This document shows positions 43,005 through 53,185 of a DNA stretch of 64,000 nt, piece after piece. Each line of letters starts with the position of its first letter. Position 1 is the stretch's first letter. Source of the stretch: Bacteroidales bacterium UBA5536 (GTDB taxonomy: Bacteria; Bacteroidota; Bacteroidia; Bacteroidales; F082); the NCBI GenBank assembly GCA_002426795.1, contig DINQ01000024.1:51212-115211 (forward strand). The letters run 5' to 3'. Under the pieces are notes generated by a model, which did not search any database, was not told the origin of the DNA, and saw only the letters and a program-made list of their open reading frames with translations. The translations under genes were made by a program, and so were the position numbers.

Positions 43005-44825
43005 TCAGGAAAACGACTGCAAATCAAAGAGTTTCTTGTAAGTCCCCTGACGGGCAATGAGCTCCTCGTGCTTGCCTCTTTCAACAATTTCACCTTTTAC
43101 AATGACTACGATTTCATCGGCATGCTGAATGGTTGACAGCCGGTGAGCAATCACGATAGAAGTGCGGTTGCTCATCACTTTTGCCAGCGCATCCTGAACC
43201 AGGCGTTCCGATTCGGTATCGAGTGACGATGTGGCTTCATCCAATATCAATATTGGTGGGTTTTTAAGCACAGCTCTGGCAATACTCAAGCGTTGGCGCT
43301 GTCCACCTGATAGGTTCAGTCCACGGTCGCCGATGTTCGTCAGGTAGCCCTCTTCCATCTGACTGATAAACTCATGTGCATTGGCCACTTTTGCCGCTTC
43401 AATCACCTGTTCCATGGTAGCATCGGTTTTGCCAAAAGCGATGTTATTGAATACAGAATCGTTGAAAAGGATACTCTCCTGTGTAACGATACCCATCAAA
43501 CCACGCAATTTGTCGATATGATAGTCGCGCAGATCGATGCCATCAATCAAAATGGAACCATCGGTCACATCATAAAACCTTGGTAACAAGTCGACCATGG
43601 TCGATTTTCCTCCTCCCGATTCACCTACCAGTGCTATCAGCTTTCCCTTTTCCACGGTCATGCTGATACCTTTGATGACTTCCTCGCGGTCGTAGCGAAA
43701 GCGTATATTCCTGTATTCAATTTTATCTTTGAAACTTTCGATCCGAATGGCATCCGGTTTTTCAACAATTACCTCATCAGCATCCAAAATCTCGAAGATG
43801 CGTTCGGCCGAAGCAATTCCTTTTTGAATACTGTAAAAGCCTTGCGCAAAGGTCTTTGCAGGTGGGATAATCTGTGAAAACACCAAAATATATGCAATAA
43901 AATCGGCAGCATTGATGGCAGGCGAATCAGACAAAACCAATTGACCTCCAAACCACAAAACAACAACAATAACGGCTGAGGACAAAAACTCACTCAAAGG
44001 TGAACTGAGGTCACGCCTCCTGTAAATACTGATCATCAGTTTGGAAAACAGGCTGTTTTGCTGCTGAAATTTCTCGTCAGAATAACCTATCGCGTTGAAT
44101 GCTTTGATGATACGGAGTCCTGAAATGGTTTCCTCAATCGTTGAAAGCATGCCTGCCAAACGCGATTGCCCAACCTTTGAGCTTTTGCGGAGACTTTTAC
44201 CAATCTGACCAATCAGAAAACCGGTAATAGGCAACAAAACCAGCACAAACAAAGTAAGCTGCGGGCTCATACTCATCATGAAAGCAAAATAAGCCAGAAT
44301 CGTAATCGGGTCACGCACAATCATTTCCAGATAATTCATGATGGAATATTCTACTTCCTGAACGTCGGTAGTGATTCGGGCAATGATGTCACCTTTTCGT
44401 TGCTTGCTGTAAAATGACAAGGGCAGGATCAAAATCTTGTTATAGATCGTATTTCGGATATCCTTTACGGCTCCGATACGCACGTTTGCCATAAAAAACA
44501 TGGCGAAAAACCGCGCCAGATTACGGAAGAAAAACGACAGAATCAACAAGATACAAATGAAAACCAAAGCCTGCAGCTGCCCTTTCTCAACGATGATCGT
44601 ACTGATGGTATAATTGAGCGTATCTAAAAGGGCTTTGGTATTGAACGCGAACTCAGGTTTGGCAAGAACAAGTTTTTCAGGATCAAAAAGCAAATTCAGA
44701 AATGGAACCAGCAAGGAAAACGAAACAAGCGAAAAAACAATGGTCAACAGGTTAAACAACACATTGAGCGAAGCATAACCCCAGTATGGTTTGATATAGG
44801 CAAGAACCCGATAGAATTTTTTCAT
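43005..44825 (-). CDS. MsbA-type ABC exporter (fused membrane and ATPase domains)
   Basis: The product has 606 aa. Six membrane helices (to about residue 330) precede the ATPase domain with Walker A GESGGGKST, signature LSGGQRQR, Walker B ILILDEATSSLD and H-loop AHRLST. Domain order and length match lipid or drug exporters such as MsbA; the substrate cannot be read from sequence. It begins 5 bases after purB in the same operon. Confidence 0.9.
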   Translation of the reverse strand: MKKFYRVLAYIKPYWGYASLNVLFNLLTIVFSLVSFSLLVPFLNLLFDPEKLVLAKPEFAFNTKALLDTLNYTISTIIVEKGQLQALVFICILLILSFFFRNLARFFAMFFMANVRIGAVKDIRNTIYNKILILPLSFYSKQRKGDIIARITTDVQEVEYSIMNYLEMIVRDPITILAYFAFMMSMSPQLTLFVLVLLPITGFLIGQIGKSLRKSSKVGQSRLAGMLSTIEETISGLRIIKAFNAIGYSDEKFQQQNSLFSKLMISIYRRRDLSSPLSEFLSSAVIVVVLWFGGQLVLSDSPAINAADFIAYILVFSQIIPPAKTFAQGFYSIQKGIASAERIFEILDADEVIVEKPDAIRIESFKDKIEYRNIRFRYDREEVIKGISMTVEKGKLIALVGESGGGKSTMVDLLPRFYDVTDGSILIDGIDLRDYHIDKLRGLMGIVTQESILFNDSVFNNIAFGKTDATMEQVIEAAKVANAHEFISQMEEGYLTNIGDRGLNLSGGQRQRLSIARAVLKNPPILILDEATSSLDTESERLVQDALAKVMSNRTSIVIAHRLSTIQHADEIVVIVKGEIVERGKHEELIARQGTYKKLFDLQSFS

Positions 44826-44830
44826 AGTCT

Positions 44831-46186
44831 CTATTTAAGCAAATCGATGCCTGTGTAGTTTTCCGGACGAATCTTTTTAAGTTCTTTCTTTAGCTTTTCA
44901 GAAACCGGAAGCCCTTCAATAAATTGATCTACAGCATTTTTATCAATTTTCGTATTGGTGCGGGTCAGTTCTTTTAGCAACTCGTAGGCTCCGTCGATCT
45001 GCTCACGACGCAAAATTGTTTGGATAGCTTCGGCCACCACGGCATAATTATTCCTGAGATCATCCTTTATCTTGGCTTCGTTGAGTAAAAGTTTATCAAG
45101 GCCTTTAAGTATGGAATTGATAGCAATAACAGTGTGCGCAAGCGGTACGCCAATATTCCTGGTGACAGTTGAATCGGTCAGATCGCGTTGAAGTCTGCTA
45201 ACCGGCAGTTTTGCACTCAGGTGCTCGAAAAGTGCATTGGCGATTCCGATGTTTCCCTCTGCATTTTCAAAATCGATCGGGTTTACCTTATGTGGCATGG
45301 CCGATGAACCTACTTCGCCGGCTTTGATTTTCTGCTTGAAATAATCCATCGATACATACATCCAGATGTCTCTGCTGAGATCCAGAAGAATCGTGTTGAT
45401 GCGTTTCATAGCATCAAAGTAGGACGCCATATAGTCGTAATGCTCGATCTGGGTTGTCGTTTTTTGGCGGTGCAGATCAAGCTGTTCGCGAATGAAACGG
45501 CAGGCAAATTTCTCCCAGTCGATAGATGGATAAGCAACGTTATGGGCATTCAGGTTTCCTGTTGCTCCGCCAAATTTGGCAGAAAAGGGAACAGCTTGTA
45601 GCTGCTCAAACTGGTTTTCAAGACGTTCGGCAAATACATATATTTCTTTGCCTAGCTTTGTTGGGCTGGCAGGTTGTCCGTGAGTGCGGGCCAGCATGGA
45701 TACGTCTTTCCAGTCGTAGGCAAGTTTCACCAGTTTATCCAGCAAATCATCAAGCAAGGGTTTGATGACCAGGTGATGTGCTTCGCGCATCGATAAAGGG
45801 ACTGCAACATTGTTGATATCCTGTGATGTAAGCCCAAAATGGATAAACTCTTTAAACTGCTGCAAGCTCAACTCGTCGAACCGACGTTTCAGATAATACT
45901 CAACAGCTTTCACGTCATGGTTTGTGGTGGCTTCAATCTCTTTGATCTCGAGCGCATCAGTCGGCTCAAACTCCTCATAAAGTGCCCGCAAGGCATCAAA
46001 CTGGTCTTTTTTGAAATCCTTCAGTTGTGGTAAGGGCAATTCACACAAAGCGATGAAATACTCAACTTCCACCATCACCCTGTAGCGGATAAGTGCATAT
46101 TCAGAGAAAAAATCTCCCAATGCCTCTGTTTTTGAGCGATACCTGCCATCGACAGGAGAAATGGCTGTGAGTGCGTTCAATTCCAT
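44831..46186 (-). CDS. purB: PurB, adenylosuccinate lyase
   Basis: The product has 451 aa, all-helical fumarase/aspartase superfamily. The signature SSAMPHKVNPIDFENAEGN and the active-site blocks TTNHDVKAVEYYL and ARTHGQPASPTKLGKE are present. It makes AMP from adenylosuccinate and AICAR from SAICAR. A TATTTTTG element lies 20 bases upstream on the minus strand. Confidence 0.95.
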   Translation of the reverse strand: MELNALTAISPVDGRYRSKTEALGDFFSEYALIRYRVMVEVEYFIALCELPLPQLKDFKKDQFDALRALYEEFEPTDALEIKEIEATTNHDVKAVEYYLKRRFDELSLQQFKEFIHFGLTSQDINNVAVPLSMREAHHLVIKPLLDDLLDKLVKLAYDWKDVSMLARTHGQPASPTKLGKEIYVFAERLENQFEQLQAVPFSAKFGGATGNLNAHNVAYPSIDWEKFACRFIREQLDLHRQKTTTQIEHYDYMASYFDAMKRINTILLDLSRDIWMYVSMDYFKQKIKAGEVGSSAMPHKVNPIDFENAEGNIGIANALFEHLSAKLPVSRLQRDLTDSTVTRNIGVPLAHTVIAINSILKGLDKLLLNEAKIKDDLRNNYAVVAEAIQTILRREQIDGAYELLKELTRTNTKIDKNAVDQFIEGLPVSEKLKKELKKIRPENYTGIDLLK

Positions 46187-46206
46187 ATTTCGTCTATTTT
46201 AAGCGA

Positions 46207-46214
46207 CAAAAATA
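46207..46214 (-). promoter_or_regulatory. Putative -7 promoter element of purB
   Basis: Read on the minus strand, 46214-46207 is TATTTTTG, fitting TAnnTTTG, 20 bases before the purB ATG. Confidence 0.5.
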
Positions 46215-46290
46215 CGAATAATCAAATCAGGATTGAACGATTCAGTCGTTTCGTCACTGACAAAGTCTTATGCAATCGTACCAAAAAGCA

Positions 46291-47151
46291 TTATTTGCGC
46301 AATGAATCGTATAATTCAGGTGTAACAATCATTTGTACGCGACCCGTTTTTCTGGCCGAAAAATAACCGAGTCCGCCATCATTTAAATTTGAACTGATGT
46401 TGGCCGGCGGTCCTCCAAACAGGGGATTGTTGAATCCGCTTTCGTTTTGTAATTCGAAGAGGAAATCATAATAGTTTTTATCAATGGCCGACATCATAAG
46501 CTCAATGGTATCTCCTGCCTGCACTTCCTCTTTACGTAACCAGATGGTAGATAACCCATTTGTATAGTTTCCATTAAAAAAGCGGTCGTCTGAAATGGCC
46601 GTGCGGAAAGCCGTATCGGTGAGCAAAACACCGTTGATACTGGCATCCAGTCTGTAAAAATCAGTTGTAGGTGGATCCCAGGCAAATAATTTAATCGACC
46701 AAAACTCAAAGGCTGATTGGTACTCCAGCTGAATGGAATCCAGTTTAAAAGTAGTTGCAGGCAAGCTGGTCAGAGCATTGTAATTGGTTGACGAGCCAAT
46801 AGGTTCCTGAAGACTGATCTGCAACTGATAGGTGCGCCCGGGAACACCAAAATAATCAGAAGGCGTGGAATAGAACCCGCTTCCAACTGGATTTTCCTGC
46901 AATTGAACCTGACTAATGCCATCATCGAGCAATACGTTGGCACCACTGACAGCAGGGGGCATTTCGTTATAAAAATAACTGGTCGACGAACTGAGTCGAA
47001 TCGTGTGCGTAGTGGTATCGGTGGTAATTGAGCCGTCGATGACTAGTCGTGTGAAGGAGTCATCCAATGTTACGTTATAATCTTCTGTGCACGACCAGCT
47101 GCCCAGCAACACAACAATGAATAAAACGGGAAATAATATCTTGGTCTTCAT
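46291..47151 (-). CDS. DUF4249 lipoprotein, partner of the TonB receptor
   Basis: The product has 286 aa. A lipoprotein signal ends SWSC, then the DUF4249 pattern EDYNVTLDDSFTRLVIDGSITTD and beta-rich Ig-like repeats. DUF4249 proteins are encoded beside CarboxypepD-regulatory TonB receptors and probably lie on the cell surface. The gene starts 4 bases after its receptor's stop codon. Ligand unknown. Confidence 0.85.
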   Translation of the reverse strand: MKTKILFPVLFIVVLLGSWSCTEDYNVTLDDSFTRLVIDGSITTDTTTHTIRLSSSTSYFYNEMPPAVSGANVLLDDGISQVQLQENPVGSGFYSTPSDYFGVPGRTYQLQISLQEPIGSSTNYNALTSLPATTFKLDSIQLEYQSAFEFWSIKLFAWDPPTTDFYRLDASINGVLLTDTAFRTAISDDRFFNGNYTNGLSTIWLRKEEVQAGDTIELMMSAIDKNYYDFLFELQNESGFNNPLFGGPPANISSNLNDGGLGYFSARKTGRVQMIVTPELYDSLRK

Positions 47152-47155
47152 TTAA

Positions 47156-49513
47156 TTAAAATTTAAAGTTATAGGTGATGGCCGGCACGATACTGAAAAG
47201 ATAAGTCATTTCTGCTTTGGTAACATTCGGTTGATCGGGGTCGGATATAAAATTGATCACCCATGGGTTTTTTCGGGCATAGGCGTTGTACAATGAAAGA
47301 TTCCATTCGCCAGACCATTTGCGGTTGGGTTTTTCTTTACCGCGCAAGGTAACCGAGACATCCAGACGGTGGTAATCGGGTAGCCTGTATGCGTTGCGAT
47401 CGGAGTATACCGGCGCAATGGTGCTTCCTACCACAAATCGTCCGGTAGGGAAAGTAACCGGAGAACCTGTCGCATATACCCAATTGGCTCCAAAAGTGAG
47501 CCGCCTTGATAAATTGTAATTTAGTACAACCGAAACATCATGAGGTCTGTCGTAACTGGCCGGATATTTTGCACCATTGTTGATCTGCGGGATCTCACGG
47601 AATGTGCGCGACCAGGTGTAGCTGATCCAGCCGTTCAAACGTCCTTCAGTGAGTCGCAGCAAAAACTCCAATCCATAAGACCAGGCCTTGCCAAAACGCA
47701 ATTCACCATCGAGGTATTCGTTAAGCAGTAATTCGGCATGGTCTTTAAAATCGATGGCATTGTGGTTAAATTTGTAAAATGACTCCACAGAGGCTTCGAG
47801 TTTCTTTTCGGGGAACACCTTGAAATAACCCAGCGAAAACTGATCTCCCAGTTGTGGTTTCACATTGGGACCAGAGGCAAACCAGATATCGAGCGGCGTT
47901 CCTCCGGTGGAATTTTGCGCCAGATGCACATATTGGGCATTGCGCGTATAGGCTGCTTTGAGCGATGAATGTTCGGTGAGGTTATAGGCCAAACTGATAC
48001 GTGGCTCAAAGTTAAAATAGGTTTTAAATATCTCTCCTTTAGGATAGACTGTTGAATCAATTTTCTGAAACTGTTCATCAAAATTAAAGACGGTTCCTTT
48101 GCCGATATTGTTGAACATGCTCAACCGAAAACCATATTTCAGGCTCAACCTGCTGCCAATCTGTTGTTCGTTGCTCACATAAACCCCACTTTCGAGGGCA
48201 TAAGCGTTGGGCGTTTCTATCTTGTTGAATGCCGTCTCGCTCCCAATGCCTTCGGCCGTTCCGGGCTTGAATGTATGAAAAGTGCCGAGCAAACCAAACT
48301 TGAGCGTATGATTCGCTGTAGCATACCAGGTAAAATCGCTTTTTACACTGTAATCCAGCATTTGGGCTGTCCATTTAAAGGCGTTTGGCTGTCCGTCGGG
48401 CACACCCAGATTGTAGTTGAATCGGCTGTAAATGACAGAAAAGTTTGAAAACAAGGCGCTGTTGAATAAATGGTTCCAGCGCATGGTAAAGGTCTGGTTT
48501 CCCCAGCCTAAACCAAAATTATCGTTCCCAAACACATCTTTGCCCGAATAAGCCGAAAAGAAAAGTCTGTTTCTGTCGTTGACGATATAATTGGCCTTGC
48601 CATTTAAGTCATAAAAATACAAGGTGTTATCTTTGATCTGCTCGTTTCTTGAAAAGGCCAGAAATATATCAGCGTAGGTTCTGCGGGCGGCCAGCATAAA
48701 TGAGGAACGGTCTTTCTGAATGGGTCCTTCAAGGGTAAGGCGACTTGAGATGGTTCCAATGCCACCCTGGCCGGTCAGTCGCTGCGAATTGCCGTCATCC
48801 ATGCGGACATCTACCACTGAAGACAATCGCCCGCCATAGGTTGGAGGAATATCTCCTTTGTAAAGCTCAACGCTTTTGACCGCGTCGTTGTTAAAAACCG
48901 AGAAAAATCCCATCAGATGACTCGGGTTGTAAACAACAGCTTCATCCAGTAAAATCAGGTTTTGGTCCGGGCTGCCTCCACGCACACTAAAACCCGACCC
49001 GCCTTCGGATGTGGCTTGAACGCCCGGCAAAAGCTGCAAGGCTTTGATGACATCAACCTCCCCCATCAGGGCCGGAATCTGCCGGATGTTTTTGATGTCG
49101 AGCTTTGCAACGCTCATTTGTGGCCGCTTCACCTGTTCGATGACCGACTCGCCCTTCACCACGACTTCTTTTAAAACCATGTCAATCGGTTGCAAATCAA
49201 TGTTCATGGTAGAGTCGTTTTTCAAATGCATCTGCATGCTAACCGGCTCATATCCAACATAGGAAAAAACCAGATCGTAAGTACCCTTGTCGAGGCGAAG
49301 CGAATAAAATCCGTATACATTGGATACAGTTCCCGATTGTGTTTGCCGAACATATACAGTACCTCCAATCAGCATTTCGCCAGAAGTTGCATCCTGCATA
49401 TATCCACTAAGCGTTAGATATGGCTTGGTTGCATCATCCTCAGCTGCATGGCCGACAAAAGGAACAAAGAACAGTAAGAACAGCAGAATCCTGCTGTGAA
49501 ATATATTAGTCAT
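47156..49513 (-). CDS. TonB-dependent receptor with carboxypeptidase-regulatory-like N-terminal domain
   Basis: The product has 785 aa. A signal peptide, then a CarboxypepD_reg-like beta domain (GYMQDATSGEMLIGGTVYV), then the plug (LPGVQATSEGGSGFSVRGGSPDQNLILLDEAVVYNPSH) and a barrel ending in aromatic SIVPAITYNFKF. It imports an unknown ligand with its DUF4249 partner. No SusD gene is nearby, so it is not a classical polysaccharide utilisation pair. Confidence 0.9.
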   Translation of the reverse strand: MTNIFHSRILLFLLFFVPFVGHAAEDDATKPYLTLSGYMQDATSGEMLIGGTVYVRQTQSGTVSNVYGFYSLRLDKGTYDLVFSYVGYEPVSMQMHLKNDSTMNIDLQPIDMVLKEVVVKGESVIEQVKRPQMSVAKLDIKNIRQIPALMGEVDVIKALQLLPGVQATSEGGSGFSVRGGSPDQNLILLDEAVVYNPSHLMGFFSVFNNDAVKSVELYKGDIPPTYGGRLSSVVDVRMDDGNSQRLTGQGGIGTISSRLTLEGPIQKDRSSFMLAARRTYADIFLAFSRNEQIKDNTLYFYDLNGKANYIVNDRNRLFFSAYSGKDVFGNDNFGLGWGNQTFTMRWNHLFNSALFSNFSVIYSRFNYNLGVPDGQPNAFKWTAQMLDYSVKSDFTWYATANHTLKFGLLGTFHTFKPGTAEGIGSETAFNKIETPNAYALESGVYVSNEQQIGSRLSLKYGFRLSMFNNIGKGTVFNFDEQFQKIDSTVYPKGEIFKTYFNFEPRISLAYNLTEHSSLKAAYTRNAQYVHLAQNSTGGTPLDIWFASGPNVKPQLGDQFSLGYFKVFPEKKLEASVESFYKFNHNAIDFKDHAELLLNEYLDGELRFGKAWSYGLEFLLRLTEGRLNGWISYTWSRTFREIPQINNGAKYPASYDRPHDVSVVLNYNLSRRLTFGANWVYATGSPVTFPTGRFVVGSTIAPVYSDRNAYRLPDYHRLDVSVTLRGKEKPNRKWSGEWNLSLYNAYARKNPWVINFISDPDQPNVTKAEMTYLFSIVPAITYNFKF

Positions 49514-49681
49514 GTAAAAAATCGATTACTTTTTGTTGATGATTAAACAACAAGCAGACAAACAAAAGGTTTCAATAACTTATTGTGTTTGTCAGCCTTA
49601 TTGAAGGATAAGTTTATACATCTGATGACTTTAAGAAATTTGTCAAAAGATCTTTAAGTAAAAATATTGTCAATCAGCTGT

Positions 49682-50392
49682 TTAGTTAAAGCCACCAAAA
49701 AGGAAGGAAACCGTGCCGGAAAAACCGTTATAATCAGACTTTCCAAAATAAGGTTCTTCGCCAATGGGCACTAAATCATCGTTATACACCTGATAGGTTT
49801 TATCGATTCCGGTAACCAAACGATAGCCAACACCAACATTGAGTTTAAACCACCGTGTGATATTCATTTCCACTTCTATCTGTGGCTGGACAACAAACAC
49901 ATTGTCAATGATTTCATATTTACGCAGTTCCCAGCTTTGGTTTTGCTCGTAAAGACTGATTCCCCCCCATCCCAGCTTGGTGCTTGCTGCCAGGTGTATG
50001 GCATCTGCAGGATGAAAAATACCACCAAGCCAAAAACCTCCATGTCCGAAATTGATTCGGTCATTGCCGTAATTGTAATAGTTTCCTGTAGTTTCCTGAT
50101 AGACATTGATTTTTCGGTAATGGTTTGTGCTCAATCCCATTCCATACCCACCAATAAAAAACTGATTGATAAGCACTGCGCCGCCACCACCGTTGAAAAC
50201 GGCGAATTCGTTTTGTGCTGACGAAAACTCGATAATCGGTGCACCAAAACCACTAACTTTTATCGGTCCCAATTGGTCAAATAAAGTGCGGAATTCGCGT
50301 TCTTCCTGGGCAGAAGCATTGTTGGCATAACCCAACATTAAAAACAATGCAACAAGGACGGACTTTGAGATAAAACTTATTTTTGCTTTCAT
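49682..50392 (-). CDS. Putative outer-membrane beta-barrel protein, hypothetical
   Basis: The product has 236 aa with a signal peptide ending NASAQ. The mature part has alternating hydrophobic/aromatic strands rich in Gly and ends in an aromatic residue (FLFGGFN), consistent with a small outer-membrane barrel. A GGGGAVLINQFFIGGYGMG segment is distinctive. I do not recognise a named family. It is a stand-alone gene between the TonB receptor and a DUF1801 gene. Confidence 0.7.
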   Translation of the reverse strand: MKAKISFISKSVLVALFLMLGYANNASAQEEREFRTLFDQLGPIKVSGFGAPIIEFSSAQNEFAVFNGGGGAVLINQFFIGGYGMGLSTNHYRKINVYQETTGNYYNYGNDRINFGHGGFWLGGIFHPADAIHLAASTKLGWGGISLYEQNQSWELRKYEIIDNVFVVQPQIEVEMNITRWFKLNVGVGYRLVTGIDKTYQVYNDDLVPIGEEPYFGKSDYNGFSGTVSFLFGGFN

Positions 50393-50564
50393 GATTTCTA
50401 ATTTTGTTCTTTAATGACGTTTAACTTTCTAAGTGGTTGCAAATTGTCTGAAAAAAATTCACTTTGGTGTTGCAATCAAAAATGCAGACATAAAAGTATT
50501 GTTTCTAACAGACTGCTAACCATTCGTTTGTTCAAGCACGCCTAACAATCATAGATCAACTTAA

Positions 50565-50945
50565 ATGCCAAACATGAAAACCATCGACGATTATATTTTA
50601 GCAACATCACCCGGTGGAAGGCAACGGCTGCAATCGTTGCGCGCACAAATCAAAGAGGCTGCTCCGGAGGCCAAAGAAGAAATCAAGTGGAGCATGCCCA
50701 CTTTTGTATTGCACGGCAATCTTGTCCATTTTGCCGCACACAAAAATCATATTGGCTTTTATCCCGGACCATCATGTATTGAAATTTTCAAGACAGAACT
50801 GACAGAATTCAATTATTCCAAAGGTGCCGTTCAGTTTCCTCATGACCGTGAGATTCCGTTTGACCTGGTGAGAAGGATGGTCCAATGCCGCGTGCAACAG
50901 AACCTGTCGAAACAGCTCTTAAAGCGTTCAAAGAAAAAACAATAA
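50565..50945 (+). CDS. DUF1801 (YdhG-like) protein
   Basis: The product has 126 aa, cytosolic. The DUF1801 pattern is clear: TIDDYILATSPGGRQRLQSLR, EEIKWSMPTFVLHGNLVHFAAHKNHIGFYPG, and a basic C-terminal tail. The fold is YdhG-like; no function is established. A second ATG at 50574 is an alternative start. Confidence 0.88.
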   Translation: MPNMKTIDDYILATSPGGRQRLQSLRAQIKEAAPEAKEEIKWSMPTFVLHGNLVHFAAHKNHIGFYPGPSCIEIFKTELTEFNYSKGAVQFPHDREIPFDLVRRMVQCRVQQNLSKQLLKRSKKKQ

Positions 50946-51049
50946 CCTGACTTATACTTGTTCAGATGTCAACAAAAATAAGACTGAAATTATCAGGTTT
51001 AAAAATGCTAAATCAGGTTTAAAGATGCGCCTTTGCCCGACAATTTTTG

Positions 51050-51057
51050 TAATTTTG
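51050..51057 (+). promoter_or_regulatory. Putative -7 promoter element of lpd
   Basis: TAATTTTG fits TAnnTTTG, 37 bases before the lpd ATG. A TTTG at 51032-51035 is 14 bases upstream. Confidence 0.45.
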
Positions 51058-51094
51058 CATTCAGAAACATTCTAAATAACAAATCTATCTACAT

Positions 51095-52486
51095 ATGAAA
51101 TACGATGTGATCGTAATAGGCAGCGGCCCCGGCGGTTATGTAGCTGCCATCAGGGCTTCTCAGCTGGGCAAAAAAGTAGCTGTTGTTGAAAAAGCAGAAA
51201 TCGGAGGCATTTGTCTCAACTGGGGTTGCATCCCAACAAAGGCATTGCTTAAAAGTGCGCAAGTGTTTAATTACATGAATCATGCGGCCGATTATGGCAT
51301 CACACTCGATAGTACGCCAAAACCTGATTTTGAGGCCATCGTCAAACGCAGCCGTGGCGTGGCTGATGGCATGAGTAAAGGCGTGCAGTTCCTATTTAAA
51401 AAGAATAAAATAGAATTAATTGCTGGCTTTGGTAAACTCAAAGCAGGTAAAAAAGTGGAAGTGACCGACGCTGATCAAAAAGTAACTACTTACGAAGCAG
51501 ATCACATCATTCTCGCAACAGGAGCCCGTGCACGTGAGTTACCCTCAATGCCAATTGATGGCAAGAAAATCATTGGATACCGCCAGGCAATGGTGTTGCC
51601 CAAAATGCCAAAATCGATGGTGGTTGTTGGTTCAGGGGCTATTGGCAGCGAATTTGCCTTCTTCTACAACTCCATGGGCGTTGACGTAACATTGGTAGAA
51701 TACCTGCCCAACATCCTTCCTATTGAAGACGAAGAAGTCTCGAAACAACTCGAGCGCTCGTTTAAAAAGGCCAAAATGAAGGTGATGACAAGCGCTTCGG
51801 TAGAAAAAGTGGATACATCAGGCGCACTGTGTAAGGTAACCATCAAAACCAAGAAAGGCGAAGAAGTGATTGATGCCGAGATTGTACTTTCAGCCGTTGG
51901 TGTAGCCACCAATCTCGAAGGACTTGGTTTGGAAGAAGTGGGTGTAACAACCGATAAAGGGAAAGTGCTGGTGGACGATTTCTACCGCACCAATATTGAA
52001 GGCGTTTATGCCATCGGCGATATCGTACATGGACCTGCCCTGGCACATACCGCCTCACACGAAGGTATCACCTGTGTTGAAGCTATTTGCGGACTGAATC
52101 CTGAGCCGGTTGATTACGGGAATATTCCTTCATGTACTTACACCAATCCTGAAGTTGCATCTGTTGGTATGACGGAAAAACAGGCCAAAGAAGCCGGTTA
52201 CGAAATCAAAGTGGGTAAATTCCCCTTCTCTGCTTCCGGAAAAGCCAGTGCGGCAGGCAACAAAGACGGGTTTGTGAAAGTGATCTTTGACGCCAAATAT
52301 GGCGAATGGCTGGGCTGCCATATGATTGGTGACAATGTGACCGAAATGATCGCAGAAGCTGTTGCCGCGCGTAAACTGGAAACTACCGGTCACGAAATCA
52401 TTAAAACTGTCCATCCACATCCTACCATGTCAGAAGCCATCATGGAAGCCGCTGCAGATGCTTATGGAGAAGTGATTCATTTGTAG
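51095..52486 (+). CDS. lpdA: Dihydrolipoyl dehydrogenase
   Basis: The product has 463 aa. FAD site GSGPGGYVAAIRA, redox disulfide CLNWGC in GGICLNWGCIPTKA, NAD site GSGAIGSEFA, and the dimer-interface His-Glu in HPHPTMSEAIMEAA are all present. It is the E3 component of 2-oxoacid dehydrogenase or glycine cleavage complexes. No E1/E2 genes are adjacent, as is common when E3 is shared. Confidence 0.95.
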   Translation: MKYDVIVIGSGPGGYVAAIRASQLGKKVAVVEKAEIGGICLNWGCIPTKALLKSAQVFNYMNHAADYGITLDSTPKPDFEAIVKRSRGVADGMSKGVQFLFKKNKIELIAGFGKLKAGKKVEVTDADQKVTTYEADHIILATGARARELPSMPIDGKKIIGYRQAMVLPKMPKSMVVVGSGAIGSEFAFFYNSMGVDVTLVEYLPNILPIEDEEVSKQLERSFKKAKMKVMTSASVEKVDTSGALCKVTIKTKKGEEVIDAEIVLSAVGVATNLEGLGLEEVGVTTDKGKVLVDDFYRTNIEGVYAIGDIVHGPALAHTASHEGITCVEAICGLNPEPVDYGNIPSCTYTNPEVASVGMTEKQAKEAGYEIKVGKFPFSASGKASAAGNKDGFVKVIFDAKYGEWLGCHMIGDNVTEMIAEAVAARKLETTGHEIIKTVHPHPTMSEAIMEAAADAYGEVIHL

Positions 52487-52590
52487 GAAGTTAGAAGTTA
52501 GGGGTTGGAAGTTAGGAGTAAGATTGTGCTATTGTTTATATTTTGCTTCCAACTTCTAACTTCAAACCCCTGACTTCCAACCTCTAAATA
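52487..52590. repeat. Imperfect inverted repeat built from GAAGTTAG-type units
   Basis: The left half repeats GAAGTTAGAAGTTAGG-like units, and the right half (from about 52540) has their complements (ACTTCTAACTTC, ACTTCCAACCTC). Transcribed, it would fold as a long hairpin directly after lpd. Similar purine-rich units occur between genes in many Bacteroidota; it may also act as the lpd 3' end. Confidence 0.75.
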
Positions 52591-52624
52591 AGCCAAAATA
52601 CCATAAAAACCAATCCTTCAAACC

Positions 52625-53167
52625 ATGGAAATCATCGCAACCAAAATCCCCGATTTATACATTATCAAACCCGTGGTTTTTGAAGATCACAGGGGTTATT
52701 TCTTTGAGTCTTATAACAAAGAAAAGTTTCTGCAAAAGGGCATTGACCAAAATTTCGTACAGGACAATGAGTCGAAGTCGATGAAAGGCGTGCTGCGTGG
52801 CTTGCATTTCCAAAAACCACCCTATGCGCAGGGCAAGCTGGTGCGGGTGATGAAAGGTGCTGTGCTGGATGTGGCAGTCGATATCCGCAAAAACTCGCCA
52901 ACATACGGTCAATGGGCAAGCATCGAACTCACAGAATCGAACAAATGGATGTACTGGGTGCCACCTGGATTTGCCCACGGATTTGTGACACTTGAAGACA
53001 ACACCGTATTTTTCTATAAATGCACAAACGTTTACAACAAAGAGTCGGAAGGCAGCATCCGCTGGAATGATCCGGATTTGAATATCGATTGGGGCATCAC
53101 CGATCCATTGCTGTCAGACAAAGACAAGATTTCGCCCTTGTTCCGCGATTTTGAAAGCCCGTTTTAA
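52625..53167 (+). CDS. rfbC: RfbC, dTDP-4-dehydrorhamnose 3,5-epimerase
   Basis: The product has 180 aa, cupin fold. Catalytic blocks are present: HRGYFFESYN, NFVQDNESKS, RGLHFQKPPYAQGKLVRV with the active-site His, DVAVDIRKNSPTYG, and PGFAHGF. It takes part in dTDP-rhamnose synthesis. The rfbA, rfbB and rfbD genes are not in the window. Confidence 0.93.
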   Translation: MEIIATKIPDLYIIKPVVFEDHRGYFFESYNKEKFLQKGIDQNFVQDNESKSMKGVLRGLHFQKPPYAQGKLVRVMKGAVLDVAVDIRKNSPTYGQWASIELTESNKWMYWVPPGFAHGFVTLEDNTVFFYKCTNVYNKESEGSIRWNDPDLNIDWGITDPLLSDKDKISPLFRDFESPF

Positions 53168-53185
53168 ACGCTTCATTTTTTATTC

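Noticed and set aside
52487..52590. CRISPR array or insertion-sequence end
   Set aside because: Units are degenerate and adjacent without unique spacers, and no cas or transposase gene is present.
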